NCBI GenBank assembly: GCA_023231475.1
Contig: JALJEE010001240.1
Location: 1-58,415, forward strand
DNA length: 58,415 nt
DNA from: Seison nebaliae
Taxonomy: Eukaryota > Rotifera > Pararotatoria > Seisonacea > Seisonidae
Reading direction: 5' to 3'
In this document: one piece after another, positions 47,868 to 57,897 of the stretch
Layout: each line of letters begins with the position of its first letter
Position numbering within the stretch: position 1 is the first letter of the stretch
The notes under the pieces: generated by a model
The model's input: the letters and a program-made list of their open reading frames with translations, nothing else
The model's database searches: none
Told to the model about the DNA's origin: nothing
Position numbers and translations under genes: made by a program

Positions 47868-49304
47868 ATGTCGGCGATAGAAAAGACAGATTTATTGCTA
47901 TTTACTCCCGGACCTCTTACTACTTCAAGGAAAGTGAAAGAAGCTTTATTGACCGATAAAGGATCGAGAGATACAGATTTTATTCGCTCTATTTCAAATA
48001 TCCAAAGTAAACTTTTAGATTTATTAGGTTTGTATATCTCTTTTCCAATGTCTTCATTTGAGTTTTATTGAAAAATTGAAATATTGCTTGTATTTTAAAA
48101 ATGCCAATTTTCCCATTTTTCTTATATAAATAATGTGAATATTATTTAGAACTGCCAAATGAGAATGAATATTGTTCGGTTTTATTACAAGGAAGTGGCA
48201 CATTTGGATTGGAGGCTGCATTGAACACTTTCCTCCCAAGGAAATCACCGAACGTTAGTTTAATCCATTTGAGATTACTTCGATTCTTTTTCAGGTGCTA
48301 ATTCTCAGTAACGGACGATATGGGGAGAGAGTGGCTCAAATACTTCGACTAATGTCGATCGATTTTACTCTTTGGGAATTTTCGGAAAAACATTCTATCA
48401 AACTATCGGACGTATTGAGGAATTGTGAGGAAAACGATTTTTTACCTGACACTTACACGAACGTTTGGCTCGTCCATTTAGAGACGACGATCGGAGTCTT
48501 GAATGAAGTGGGTGAGATCGGTCAATGGATTAAGAGAATGATGCCAAGTTTTTTTTTGAATTTGAATTGCTTGTTCATCTTAATTAGATGCAATTTATAT
48601 GATCGATGGAATGTCGTCAATTGGTGCGGTTAATTTGGATGATAATACGAAATCGTCGTTTGATGTATTAATTAGTTCGGCGAATAAATGTATTCAAGGT
48701 GTTCCTGGATTCTCTTTCATTATTACGAAAAAGGATCTCTTATTGAATTGTAAAGGTTTTTTTTTCTTTTTTTTTTTAATTTTAAAATAATTCAATTTTT
48801 TAAAAGGAAACAGTCGGTCGTTATCTTTCGATTTAACTGATCAATATTTGTATATGGAGAAAACGGGATGTTTCCGATTCACTCCACCAGTTCAAGTGAT
48901 AATGGCATTCGAATGTGCATTGAATGAATTGTTTGATGAAGGCGGATGTGTGGGTCGAATGAAACGTTATAAGAATAACAATAATCTTTTGCGAACTGGA
49001 ATGAAGTCTCTCGGTTTCACAGAAATAGCTCCATCAAATGAACAAGGCTGGGTTATTACAACATTCCATTACCCGAATAATAATTTCGATTTTCAATCGT
49101 TCTATGAACGTTTGAAAGAACGGAGTTAGTTCCTTCCACAAATTAATTTAAAATTATTTGAAATTATTTTTTTTAGAAATTGTAATTTATCCCGGAAAAT
49201 TGACTAGTGTCAATTCTTTCCGACTTGGCAACATTGGGGATTTACATGAAGATGATATTGAATATCTAGTGCGTTCGATAAAGGAAGTTATGGAGGATAT
49301 GTGA
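47868..49304 (+). CDS. phnW: 2-aminoethylphosphonate-pyruvate transaminase (PhnW type)
   Basis: Six exons, 47868-48027, 48150-48253, 48295-48547, 48588-48755, 48807-49124 and 49177-49304, 376 residues, the usual size for PhnW. It is a PLP class V aminotransferase that converts 2-aminoethylphosphonate plus pyruvate to phosphonoacetaldehyde plus alanine. Family hallmarks run end to end: [70 protein letters not shown] (Asp179 for the PLP nitrogen), [15 protein letters not shown] (PLP lysine Lys206), SRSLSFDL and IVIYPGKLT...FRLGNIGD. Alanine-glyoxylate or serine-pyruvate transaminases lack LLQGSG and the CIQGVPGF block. Five short spliceosomal introns show it belongs to the host genome and is not a bacterial contaminant. 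Confidence 0.88.
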
Positions 49305-49408
49305 CAACATTTCACTCAATTATTTGTTTTTCCAATTCATTAATCCATCGAGGATGTTCCTATCGATGATAAATTGTTTCAATATGAATATTCATAGAAA
49401 TTTTTTAA

Positions 49409-49414
49409 AATAAA
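49409..49414 (+). terminator. polyadenylation signal AATAAA
   Basis: Canonical hexamer about 105 bp after the aminotransferase stop codon. Confidence 0.4.
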
Positions 49415-49569
49415 TTAATTGATTTGTGATTGAAACTCTAATTGATTTCCAATTGACATACTAATGAGTGAGATGACTCTTGTACCATCTGATTAATTTT
49501 AATTTTATTTCTGATTAATTGGACGATCGATTAATGAGATCAACTGACGACTAACTTTACTTTCGTCAC

Positions 49570-49577
49570 TATATAAA
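49570..49577 (+). promoter_or_regulatory. TATA-like box
   Basis: TATATAAA lies in a comparatively less A+T-dominated context (CACTATATAAACTGAGCAG), about 345 bp upstream of the homeodomain gene ATG. That would give a roughly 310-base 5' UTR. In A+T-rich DNA chance occurrence is likely. Confidence 0.25.
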
Positions 49578-49920
49578 CTGAGCAGATTAGTCAAAAGGAA
49601 TATCATTCACTTTCTTACTATCATCATCAATAATAGATCGCATTGAATAAACGACATCGTCATCATAAAAAAGAAATATTTTCTTTCATTCTTATCCGAT
49701 TTCTTTTAGTGTCATTACTTTAAAAGAAATTTTATCCGAATAATCAAAATCGTCCGATTTTCTTTGATTTTCAGTCGTCGGAAATTTCAAATAATTCTTC
49801 ATTATTCGAAGTTTAATCAAATTATCGAACGAATATAAATATCTCTCCTTTCCATAAGTGAATATTACATTCGACTAATAATTATTCAATTCCTTCATCT
49901 CCAAAATTCAAATTATCAAT

Positions 49921-50547
49921 ATGCAATCTTATTATCAATCCTCATCCACTTCGAACGCCGCCCAAGGTAGTCGTTTGAGTAAATGGTTAGGAAAAGAAAT
50001 CGAAGAGAAAGAAGATAAAGAAAATATTCCACAAGTGATTCCTTCAACTCATTATCATTTCCAACAACCACAACAAATCGATTGTTTCTCTTTTCCATCG
50101 CAATATCAAAATAATTTTTATCCCAATCAATTCTTTTACGAACAACAACAACAACAAGAACAACAACAAATGAATAATTTCTATTATCAAAATGAAATGA
50201 AATTTTATCAACCAATTCCTCCACCAATTCCTTCTACTGGTCCAATGATGATGAATAATAATTATGTGAACAGTAGCGCCAAACAATCATCAACAATTCC
50301 TCAACGTACTTCATATGCAACTATCTTACCAACACCCGATTGGAACGATGATCAATTAGCCAAATTAGAACAGCAATTTCAAACTTTCATGAAACGACCA
50401 AATGAACGTCAAATGCAACAGATGGCTGATTCAGTTGATGCTCTTTACGCCGATATCGAATCTTGGGTACGAAAACGACGAATGCTTATCCGCAAACAAA
50501 AACAACGAAACCAACGAATTCGGGAACATTTGGAAATGTATCAATAA
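49921..50547 (+). CDS. divergent homeodomain protein, intronless
   Basis: A single exon of 208 residues. The first 135 residues are low-complexity: Gln-, Asn- and Pro-rich with a short poly-Gln at about 75-83. Residues about 138-195 fit a homeodomain: DDQLAKLEQQFQTFMKRPNERQM matches helix 1 and turn (Leu16 and Phe20 positions), MADSVDALYADIESWVRKRRM fits helices 2-3, with the invariant Trp48 at residue 182 and Arg52-Arg53. Phe49 is replaced by Val and the normally invariant Asn51 by Lys, so DNA recognition must be altered. Homeodomain proteins are nuclear transcription factors. Intronless structure may mean a retrocopy or just a short gene. The class is not assignable by eye. Confidence 0.65.
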   Translation: MQSYYQSSSTSNAAQGSRLSKWLGKEIEEKEDKENIPQVIPSTHYHFQQPQQIDCFSFPSQYQNNFYPNQFFYEQQQQQEQQQMNNFYYQNEMKFYQPIPPPIPSTGPMMMNNNYVNSSAKQSSTIPQRTSYATILPTPDWNDDQLAKLEQQFQTFMKRPNERQMQQMADSVDALYADIESWVRKRRMLIRKQKQRNQRIREHLEMYQ

Positions 50548-51480
50548 TTTCAATGAATGACAAGAATCATTATCATCATTTAATTCTAACATTTCTTTGA
50601 ACAATTATCATTGTTCTTTTTTCCATTCCACAGTTTTCTATCTACTCTCTCCATATTGAATAGAAGATAAGTAATTCATCTTCACAGAATTTCATTCTCA
50701 GCTCATTTTCCCATTCGAGAGTTCGCTTCAAAATTATTTTCATTTCATATTTTCTTCGTTTTTCCTATTTTGTCATTTAACATTTCTTCATTTAATTCAC
50801 TTCTCATCAAATGAAATTTTAATTCTTTCACTTCTTCTCTTTGGGATTTTTGGGAAGAAATTTCCAAATTTTATATTAAAATCGAATTTCATATAATTCT
50901 TTAGTAATGAATATGGATTTAGTGAATCTATTTCATTATAGTGGGGGTACAATATCAGATTTTAATAAAAAAAACAATCAATATATTCATATTCATCAAG
51001 TCTTCATTTTAATATGGTTAATGAGCTAATAAAAATATGGTTGAATGAAAAATTATTTAGCTCAATGTAAGAAGGTAAATTGAACTCATGATGTTAAAGT
51101 CGTGTTGTATTTTAGTTTATCCAAATGCAACAATGAATATCCAATGAATATATTCAACATAATTTATTAAAAAGTTGTAAATGACACTTATTATTTAAGT
51201 GTAATCAATATCCATTCAATATGTAGAATAACAAGTGTTATTCACTTATTCATTGTTTATCTCCAATTGCTTCTACATTACATATTATAAGTTCTAACGA
51301 CATGTTGCAAACTCCTAAGTATAATCAACAAAATTACTGTAATTACATAATTCTTATTAGAGTTTTTAAGTAAAAACAATTTTCTTCGTTCTTACTTGAA
51401 GTTCTCCCACAAGGAAAACGAACAACTTTATAACATATTTTACCTTTTTCCCACAATTTACCATAGATCAATTTACAAAA
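50548..51480. other. intergenic
   Basis: A+T-rich; an AATAAA at 50964-50969 may end the homeodomain transcript. No other feature seen. Confidence 0.5.
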
Positions 51481-52086
51481 ATGAAAATTTTCATATTTAT
51501 TTTCATGATCAATTTCATCTTTTCATTCGAATTAAATAATGAAGATTATTATATCCAAGTAATAACACTAACGAGTAATGAAATTATTAGGTTCGACGAT
51601 CAAGCTAAACAATGTGCTCAAAATGATTGGGTCCAAATGATATATTTAGATGAAGAACTTTATAGCAAGTTTTCTTCACAGCTCTCGGATCAAAGAATAA
51701 TGGGAATCATGTTAGAGAATAATAGGATTCGTTGGTTGAATAGGTTTGGTACACAATTTTTAGATTCATGTCGTTTTTGGGCAACGGGTGAACCTAGAGA
51801 AAACAGACGTTGGAGAGTGTCTATTAGTTCAACTGGTTTCAGACGTGTACGTAATACAAAGAAATATCTTTGTATGGAAATGAAAAGAAGAAATTTATCA
51901 TTTAAATTGATTTCTCCCACCAATGTCAAAAGGAATAATTACGAAATCAAAAAACTAATTGAAGGTGTACCTAATATTGATCCGAATGTATTGGTTGATA
52001 AATCGGATTGTCATAAAAAAGAAATCAGCTTGAATGGCATCATATATCAAGTACAAAATGATGGTACCATAGGTTTCACAGTTTGA
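51481..52086 (+). CDS. secreted C-type-lectin-like protein, divergent
   Basis: A single exon of 201 residues. A clear signal peptide (MKIFIFIFMINFIFSF) opens the protein. The following region has a C-type-lectin layout: AKQC...NDWVQMIYLDEELYSKF (about 42-64), a hydrophobic strand IMGIMLENNRIRWLN, then SCRFWATGEP (about 96-105) in the position of the W..GEP element, and KYLCMEM (129-134) for the final strand Cys. Typical Ca2+ ligands (EPN/QPD, WND) are not evident, so sugar binding is doubtful. A C-terminal extension of about 65 residues has one further Cys (DCHKK). Secreted lectin-like proteins in arthropods often serve immunity or saliva, but that is only family knowledge. AATAAA follows at 52109. 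Confidence 0.5.
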   Translation: MKIFIFIFMINFIFSFELNNEDYYIQVITLTSNEIIRFDDQAKQCAQNDWVQMIYLDEELYSKFSSQLSDQRIMGIMLENNRIRWLNRFGTQFLDSCRFWATGEPRENRRWRVSISSTGFRRVRNTKKYLCMEMKRRNLSFKLISPTNVKRNNYEIKKLIEGVPNIDPNVLVDKSDCHKKEISLNGIIYQVQNDGTIGFTV

Positions 52087-52108
52087 ATTTGTACAATTTT
52101 AGCATGGT

Positions 52109-52114
52109 AATAAA
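52109..52114 (+). terminator. polyadenylation signal AATAAA
   Basis: Canonical hexamer 23 bp after the stop of the lectin-like gene. Confidence 0.45.
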
Positions 52115-52436
52115 TCCATAATATGATACATGTAATATAATATAATAATAATACTATTATTTATGTCTCATATTCTTCAAATGATTTTACTAAACTTATT
52201 TTTAGTTCTGCTCTTCATTTTTTCCAAAGTATATTCATTTTGTTTCGAAATATTCGATTTTTATTTATTATAATGAAAAAAATGAATAATAAAATTTTCG
52301 ATAAACCATATTTCTTAGTATTGTTCTCAGCAGTAACTATTATGTGACAATAAAAACAACTAGGCAATTTGTCCTTTTTGATTTTACTTTTCTTTTTGTT
52401 TACTTTTTAAACTTCAGACAGCAATTGCATTAGCGA

Positions 52437-53825
52437 ATGGATTTGATGAACAATTATTCGTCTTCTTTAATGCCTAACCGATGGAAGGAGCTTAACATTA
52501 TCGCAAAAAATAGCCAAACTAAAGTTGTGGGATTTGACAATTCTCAAAAACTAGGTTTATGTTTGACGAACGTTATATTAGCAATGATAACTTCGAGTGT
52601 TAATTTAATGAACGCGATAAAATGTAAGGAAGCAAACTGTCCAACAAATTTAAAATATCAAATAGAACAAATTCAACTATTTTTATGCAACACGAAACAT
52701 TCAATTTCGATAACGGCCACTCCTTCTGATATTTTGATTAAAGGAATATGTGAGACTTCCTAGAAAAAGGTTGATAATTCTATATTTGGAGTTACTGGCG
52801 ATTACTATCTATTGAAATCGTTTATACTTCGAAAAGTTATACCTAATTTATACCATTCAACGGAAGTCATTTGTAGTGAAATAATTCGTCGAACAAAACT
52901 TTCCGATTCACTCGATCACTTAAGATGGAAAGATCTTATTAAAGATCTCTTCAATGATCCACATATTGTTCACAGGACCAGTTTCCCTTTTTCTTTCGAT
53001 TGGTATCCACAACTACAAATGTTAAATGTTCATACTACCCCGACTAGACTATCGTTGAATCCAACTGAACTCAGACCTTTCCTACCTAACTATCAAGACA
53101 ATTTCCAATTGTATGAAATTAAAAAACTGGATAATATTTTAACCACTTTGAAAGCAAATCCAAAACTGATATCGATCAATTTTGAAACATCAGATATGGT
53201 TCGATTGCATAATAAATTTTACGTTGATTTTGTTAAATTTTTGAATCGCACTTTTCATAGCAATGAACCTTTCGATTTAAGTGATATTCCAATTTATTAT
53301 TACCCCCAATGTATGTCATTCCCCAACCTCAATGCCAATGTGAATAAATATCCTTTTCAGATAAACGGAATAAATAAATTATATGATCTCAAAGCTGTAG
53401 CAGTTTTACTTACTCTTGAAAGGAATATCAGATTAGGAAATATTTCGAAAATGGGCAAGCTTTTTCCAAACAAATCATATAAGTCTTGTCTAAATAATAT
53501 GTTGATTCAATCAAGAATTTTATTACAAGAAAGATATCCTTACGTTTTAATGAGTTGGTACAGACGACATTTATCAGTAATCAGATCTGAATTTGGTAAA
53601 ATTTGTGAATATTTAATTATCGAGGGAAAAGATCAATTTATCAACGGTGACTCTGATCCAATACACGCATTTGCTTTGATTTTCAGAGATAACAAATGGA
53701 TAATGATGAATGATCATTTCTCGGCTGCTATTGCTGATATTAATAAGTTCAATTTAATTCTTAAAGAAGAAACTATTAGCGGTATATTATTGGAAGAGAG
53801 GACTACTACAGAAACTCGCTATTAG
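52437..53825 (+). pseudogene. 463-codon frame of unknown function with one in-frame TAG
   Basis: From ATG 52437 the frame runs 108 codons to TAG at 52761-52763, then continues in the same frame for 354 codons to TAG at 53823. Codon character is sustained on both sides, so this is one ancestral coding region of about 462 residues with a single nonsense codon. The first part has a hydrophobic helix (LTNVILAMITSSVNLM) and several Cys. The second is Leu/Ile/Asn-rich and helical, with FPFSFDWYPQLQML, SWYRRHLSVIRSEFG and GDSDPIHAFALIFRDN. I recognise no family. The simplest reading is a recent pseudogene; stop read-through, or a downstream start, are alternatives. An intron cannot explain the stop: the only GT..AG around it is 14 bases long. 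An origin from an integrated foreign or mobile sequence cannot be excluded. Confidence 0.55.
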
Positions 53826-54027
53826 AAAGGAGCAATTATAGAAAATGTATCAACGAAATGAGAACTTAATCTTTAAGAATTTAAGAAAAGTAACCTAAAG
53901 GTTTCAAATAGAAAAATTAAGAGCCGTAGCGATCATGAGACTATTCTAATCTAAAAATGCATGGATTCTTGAAAATAACATCAACAGCATGAGCTAATTA
54001 ATTCTTAATTCATATTTAAAATTTAAA
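53826..54027. other. intergenic
   Basis: Short A+T-rich spacer before the inverted-repeat element; nothing seen. Confidence 0.4.
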
Positions 54028-54403
54028 AAAAATTTCGTTGGCGATTAATAACCTAAAAGATCTTAAAGAATATGAATAGGACTATTTTTTATATTTTTAT
54101 ATTTATAGACCTATGCTATAAATTTTTAAGAAAAATATTTAACATTAGTGTCGAGGAGGCCGCGGGACTTCATTGCCAGTTGACTGATGGCCTGGTTCTT
54201 GAGGCTCGTTGTCGTCAATGTTATGCATACTGGAAGAGAACGCAGACAGAAGAAGTATTCGGAAATGAGAAGATGTTTTATTATATTGGAAAACATGAGA
54301 TTATATAGATGTTAATGTTGTTGTTTTTCATTAAGGTTTTCTTTTTTATATTATCCTCGGACGCCTCCACGACATTAGGTTATTAATCGCCAACGAAATT
54401 TTT
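54028..54403. mobile_element. MITE-like element with terminal inverted repeats
   Basis: A perfect 27-bp inverted repeat bounds the element. The left arm (54030-54056) begins AAATTTCGTTGGCGATTA and the right arm is at 54375-54401; two more A/T pairs extend it. A weaker, GC-richer inner inverted repeat is visible (GTCGAGGAGGCC around 54150 against CCTCGGACGCCTCCACGAC around 54355). The whole is 376 bp with no convincing coding region (the 78-codon frame inside is probably chance). Size and structure fit a non-autonomous DNA transposon. Both flanks show TTTAA-type sequence, so a target-site duplication is possible but not certain. Confidence 0.65.
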
Positions 54404-55074
54404 ATTTAATTTAAGGAGTCAATAAGGAATAAACCGAAGAAATCCAGAATTTATCGATGGATTCTTCAAATATTATCATTCATAGACAACGATAAAGGAA
54501 AAATTAATTTTAAAAATTTATTTACTAAAAATTAAGTTTTTAAAAAACTAATTTATTCGTTTAAGAGTTGAATCATCTGTTGTCAGGTAATTTAGGATTC
54601 TTTATCCATCCAGTAGTTCTTTAACAGTTCTAATATTTAAAATAACGTCGTTAAGATTTTCATAGATTTGAACAAGTAGCAATATTTGACAGAGAAAATG
54701 CTAGAAGAAGTAAGTGACGGTAAACTAACAATGTAGTGTAACAATAACTTGTAAATTATTACGTGACGAAGAATAGAAAAGTACTGACAAAGTACTTCTG
54801 AGAGTTAAAGGAAGAAATAAGAACGGAAAGATAATATTGAATTGTCGAAATTTGAAGGATAAGTGTATGGGATCCAATGCAACGGATGAACATTATAATA
54901 TTGTAGAAGAACGAAAACCTCATACTTGCACATCTAATGAAGATTTCTTGGTAGAGGTTAATCGGAATCGAAAAATGACGGAATTGTCAAAGAATATCGA
55001 TTTGAGTGGGTTTGATCGATATTCGGTTTCTTCAGAATTGAAATATTTTTGAAGAGGAGCGAGATAGAAGAGAA
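54404..55074. other. intergenic
   Basis: No gene seen. A plus-strand frame at 54837-55052 begins with a non-ATG codon and has no recognisable domain. Confidence 0.4.
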
Positions 55075-55965
55075 CTAATGATGACAAAGAATTAAATTTA
55101 CGGAATCAGTAAGGCCGGTAAAGAGAGATGGAAGTAAGTGTTGCACCAATTTAATGCAAACGTTATCGAAACCGTGAGGATTAGTACCATCGAGAGCCTG
55201 GATAGATTCGAAAATTTCTTGAGGAGTGAAAAAATCGAAATGGACATTGACGATAGGGCAGACGTAGGGTATAATGGAGGTACGGTACATATAAGAGCCG
55301 AAGTATTCCGCGAAGGAGTCGGCAGAAATAGACGATGTCGATGAGATGGAGAAACGATTAGTTATTATTTTCCTAATATTCGAAGGATGAGAAGAAAGAC
55401 AAGCGTTATGGAGTCTTCCGTGAAAATGATCCCTAACGGATGTTAGGTTCGAGGAAATGTTTCCATTTATCCGCGGAGCAGCGGATGATAAAGGAGTGAC
55501 GAGTCGTGGGAATATCATTGTTTCTCGATTTGAGTGCATCGCAATAAGAAGCAATCTTATGATCACGGATGTTCGTATGCTTATCGCTGATGAGTGCGTT
55601 ATGAGAGTTACGACAGTTCTCGATGATTATCTGTTGACTCGCTATAATAGTCTTTAAAGACATAGCGATTTCTTCGAGAAAAGCGTGAGACTTGTTGGGT
55701 ATCACGAGAGAGTTGGTGAACGATGTTACTGTCTCCTTCAGTTGAGATATGATCTGTAGGTAGGAAACTCTCTTAGGAGCGGATGTCTTGCTCGATTTCT
55801 TCGTTTTCTTAATGGACGGATTGGTGGATTTTTGAAGGATTATTGGGAGGATGCAGGTCTTTCCCGTTTGGAGCGAATGGATTGGTTATTGCTAGGTGGC
55901 GAAGAGTGGTGGATTCTTCCTTGATTGGAAGGATCATTGAGAGGGTTTGAGTGAGTGTTGGTGAG
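55075..55965 (-). mobile_element. LINE fragment: segment upstream of the reverse transcriptase core
   Basis: On the minus strand two frames joined by a frameshift near 55435 encode the region that in non-LTR retrotransposons lies between the endonuclease and the reverse transcriptase core. There is a Lys/Ser-rich helical part (55840-55440, including KKSSKTSAPKRVSYLQ and KWKHFLEPNIR) and then the RT-0-type segment TPQEIFESIQALDGTNPHGFD followed by KLVQHLLPSLF. It stops at about 55075, before the catalytic core. It directly follows the 3' tail of the core fragment at 55998-57281 on the same strand, so the domain order is swapped. Confidence 0.65.
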
Positions 55966-55989
55966 ACGTAAATGTAAAATAAATGTTGT

Positions 55990-57400
55990 TATTAATATTA
56001 TTTATTAATCAAATTCCCGACGGGATAATAAAGAAAATTTCGATCTTCGCCACTATTGATCAATCGGTGTAATTCCGCGAGAGATTCCAGATCGATTGGC
56101 ATAGATTCTGAGGGGTCGTAGGAGAAAATGAAGTCTCTGAAATTTTGTAGATTCATACTATGAGACAAACCGTAATACCGGAGGGTATATGAAAAGATTG
56201 ATCGATTCTGAAAAAGATTAGCGTTTGTGAGATGAGAAATGTGGAAATTAGATTCGGCGATTTTGTCGATAATAGTAAAAATTCGACAAGAGAAGAGAAT
56301 GGGTAGGGGAAGAAGACCGACTGTTGCGAAAAGCAGAGAACGGTGACATCTGTGAAAACAACAAACTAATCTCCTAATAAGCCGATTGTAAGCGCGGTCA
56401 ATAGACAAGAACGAGCGTTGACTGCATACGAAAATCGTTTCCAGAGAATATAAGGGAAGAACTAAACTCTTAGAAAGCTGTAAACGTGATTTTAAAGGAA
56501 TGAATTTCCTTTTGGGAGAGAAAGAGAAGAAGGCTATGCATAATTTGTTGCAAATATGATCTAACGCAACGGAGGATAGGCTGTAGAAATCAATAGTTGA
56601 ACCGAGAAACATAATGGAGGATTTAAGAGGAATAGTCGAGAAAGAACGTAGATCGGTTGATAATAAACAGCATTTTGACGGATTAATGGATACACCTCTT
56701 TGTGTGTGTAGTAGAGATAAACGTTGATAAGATTGTTTTAGATGACGCAAAGAACGATCTAAAATTACGATGTCGGCTACGTAGGCCATGACATGTGGAA
56801 ACGAATTGTTTCCTATGTGGATGTCACGTGAGTCATTCAGATCACGAAGAACTTCGTCAATGACTAGCCCAAAAATCCAAGGGCCAACAATAGTACCTTG
56901 ACGAATACCGGAATTGATGTGAAATATTTCGCTGAGTCGATCGTCGATGAAGACACGCCCCGTAGATTGGTAGAAAAGATGATATAGAAATCTGAGGAGA
57001 GGAATCTCGACGTTATGACGACACAGATAATTAAGAGCGAATGATACGTCGACAGAGTCGAAGGCTTTAGAAGCATCGAGAAAGAGAATGTGTAGAGAAA
57101 CTTTCTTTTCTTTTGCATCAGATATAGATATCTTAGCGAAGAGTTCCTGATGTCGCAGTTGAAATCGCCACCAATAATGAAGCCGATGTGTCCAGAAGAA
57201 GCGATAATTGATTAGATAGCAGTTAAAGTAGATTGGAAAAAAGTCAGGTCGCTCGGACGAAGATATTGATTGATTGAACATTGAAACATGGTGAAATTCC
57301 GTATCGTGAAATAGAAAACATCAGTGGATAATTGAGTGAAAGAACGAGGAAGGAGATCTTTTGAAACCAATGTACATCGATTTTCATTGAAAACAATTAG
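55990..57400 (-). mobile_element. LINE fragment: endonuclease remnant fused to reverse transcriptase, inactive
   Basis: The minus-strand frame 57281-55998 has reverse-transcriptase motifs: FLDASKAFDSVD (motif A), SGIRQGTIVGP (motif B), then VMAYVADIVIL where motif C should be Tyr-X-Asp-Asp. The first catalytic Asp is Ala, so it is dead. In another frame, 57240-57140 reads FIIGGDFNCDIRNSS, the GGDFN signature of the apurinic-type endonuclease, immediately before the RT frame. An internal deletion near 57130 has removed the linker and early RT. The C-terminal part ends NLINK and is followed by a (TAA)-like tail. It is related to the remnant at 30690-31270. Confidence 0.85.
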
Positions 57401-57520
57401 TTTTTTTATTCCATCTCTTTGATTATATTCTTTACTAAATATTTAGTTATCTTACAAGAGAACTATTTAAATTTAAAGTTTATTTTATACTAAAAAAGTT
57501 AGAGTAAAATACCTAATACC

Positions 57521-57549
57521 TAATACTAACAAATCATTTGTTAGTATTA
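57521..57549. repeat. perfect hairpin, 13-bp arms and 3-base loop
   Basis: TAATACTAACAAA, loop TCA, then its exact reverse complement TTTGTTAGTATTA. It may be the end of a degraded element or a chance A+T hairpin. Confidence 0.6.
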
Positions 57550-57897
57550 CTCTTGACAATCTACCGATCTTGACAAACATCGATTATCATTATCAGTAGC
57601 CAGTCTAACAAGGGACTATAAGTACGCGTTCGCATCAGACCTTTGACTACAAAAAATCATGCAGATAAGAAAATTAAAGTTAAAGAAATGTGTAAATTTT
57701 TTTATCCTTAGTCGAAGTATTACACCAGATTTTTGGCCTTTTTCTATGCTGTAGATATAGGTATGTATGATTTTATCAACGAAAATGTAACGAGCATTTT
57801 TAGTTTTTTCTCGATTTTTGTTGAAATATGACGCCATTTTGTGAAAATAGTCATACCTACTGAATATTTTCATTGATAGAATATTTTCAACGAAGCT

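Larger units (their letters stand above)
49305..49920. other. intergenic, promoter of the homeodomain gene
   Basis: Contains an AATAAA at 49409-49414 for the aminotransferase and a TATA-like box at 49570-49577 upstream of the homeodomain gene. No gene seen. Confidence 0.5.

Noticed and set aside
47868-49304. Alanine-glyoxylate or serine-pyruvate aminotransferase as the identity
   Set aside because: The [14 protein letters not shown] and [13 protein letters not shown] blocks and TPGPLTTS start fit PhnW much better than the AGXT family.
47868-49304. Bacterial contamination as the source of the PhnW-type gene
   Set aside because: Five short GT..AG introns with consistent phases and host-like base composition.
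50044-50286. Minus-strand hydrophobic frames
   Set aside because: Antisense of the Gln/Asn-rich part of the homeodomain gene; Leu/Ile runs are reverse complements of CAA/AAT codons.
52745-52766. Intron that would remove the in-frame TAG
   Set aside because: The only GT..AG pair around the stop spans 14 bases, far below any spliceosomal intron length.
54072-54308. 78-codon frame inside the inverted-repeat element as a transposase remnant
   Set aside because: No recognisable transposase motif and too short; more likely chance within a non-autonomous element.
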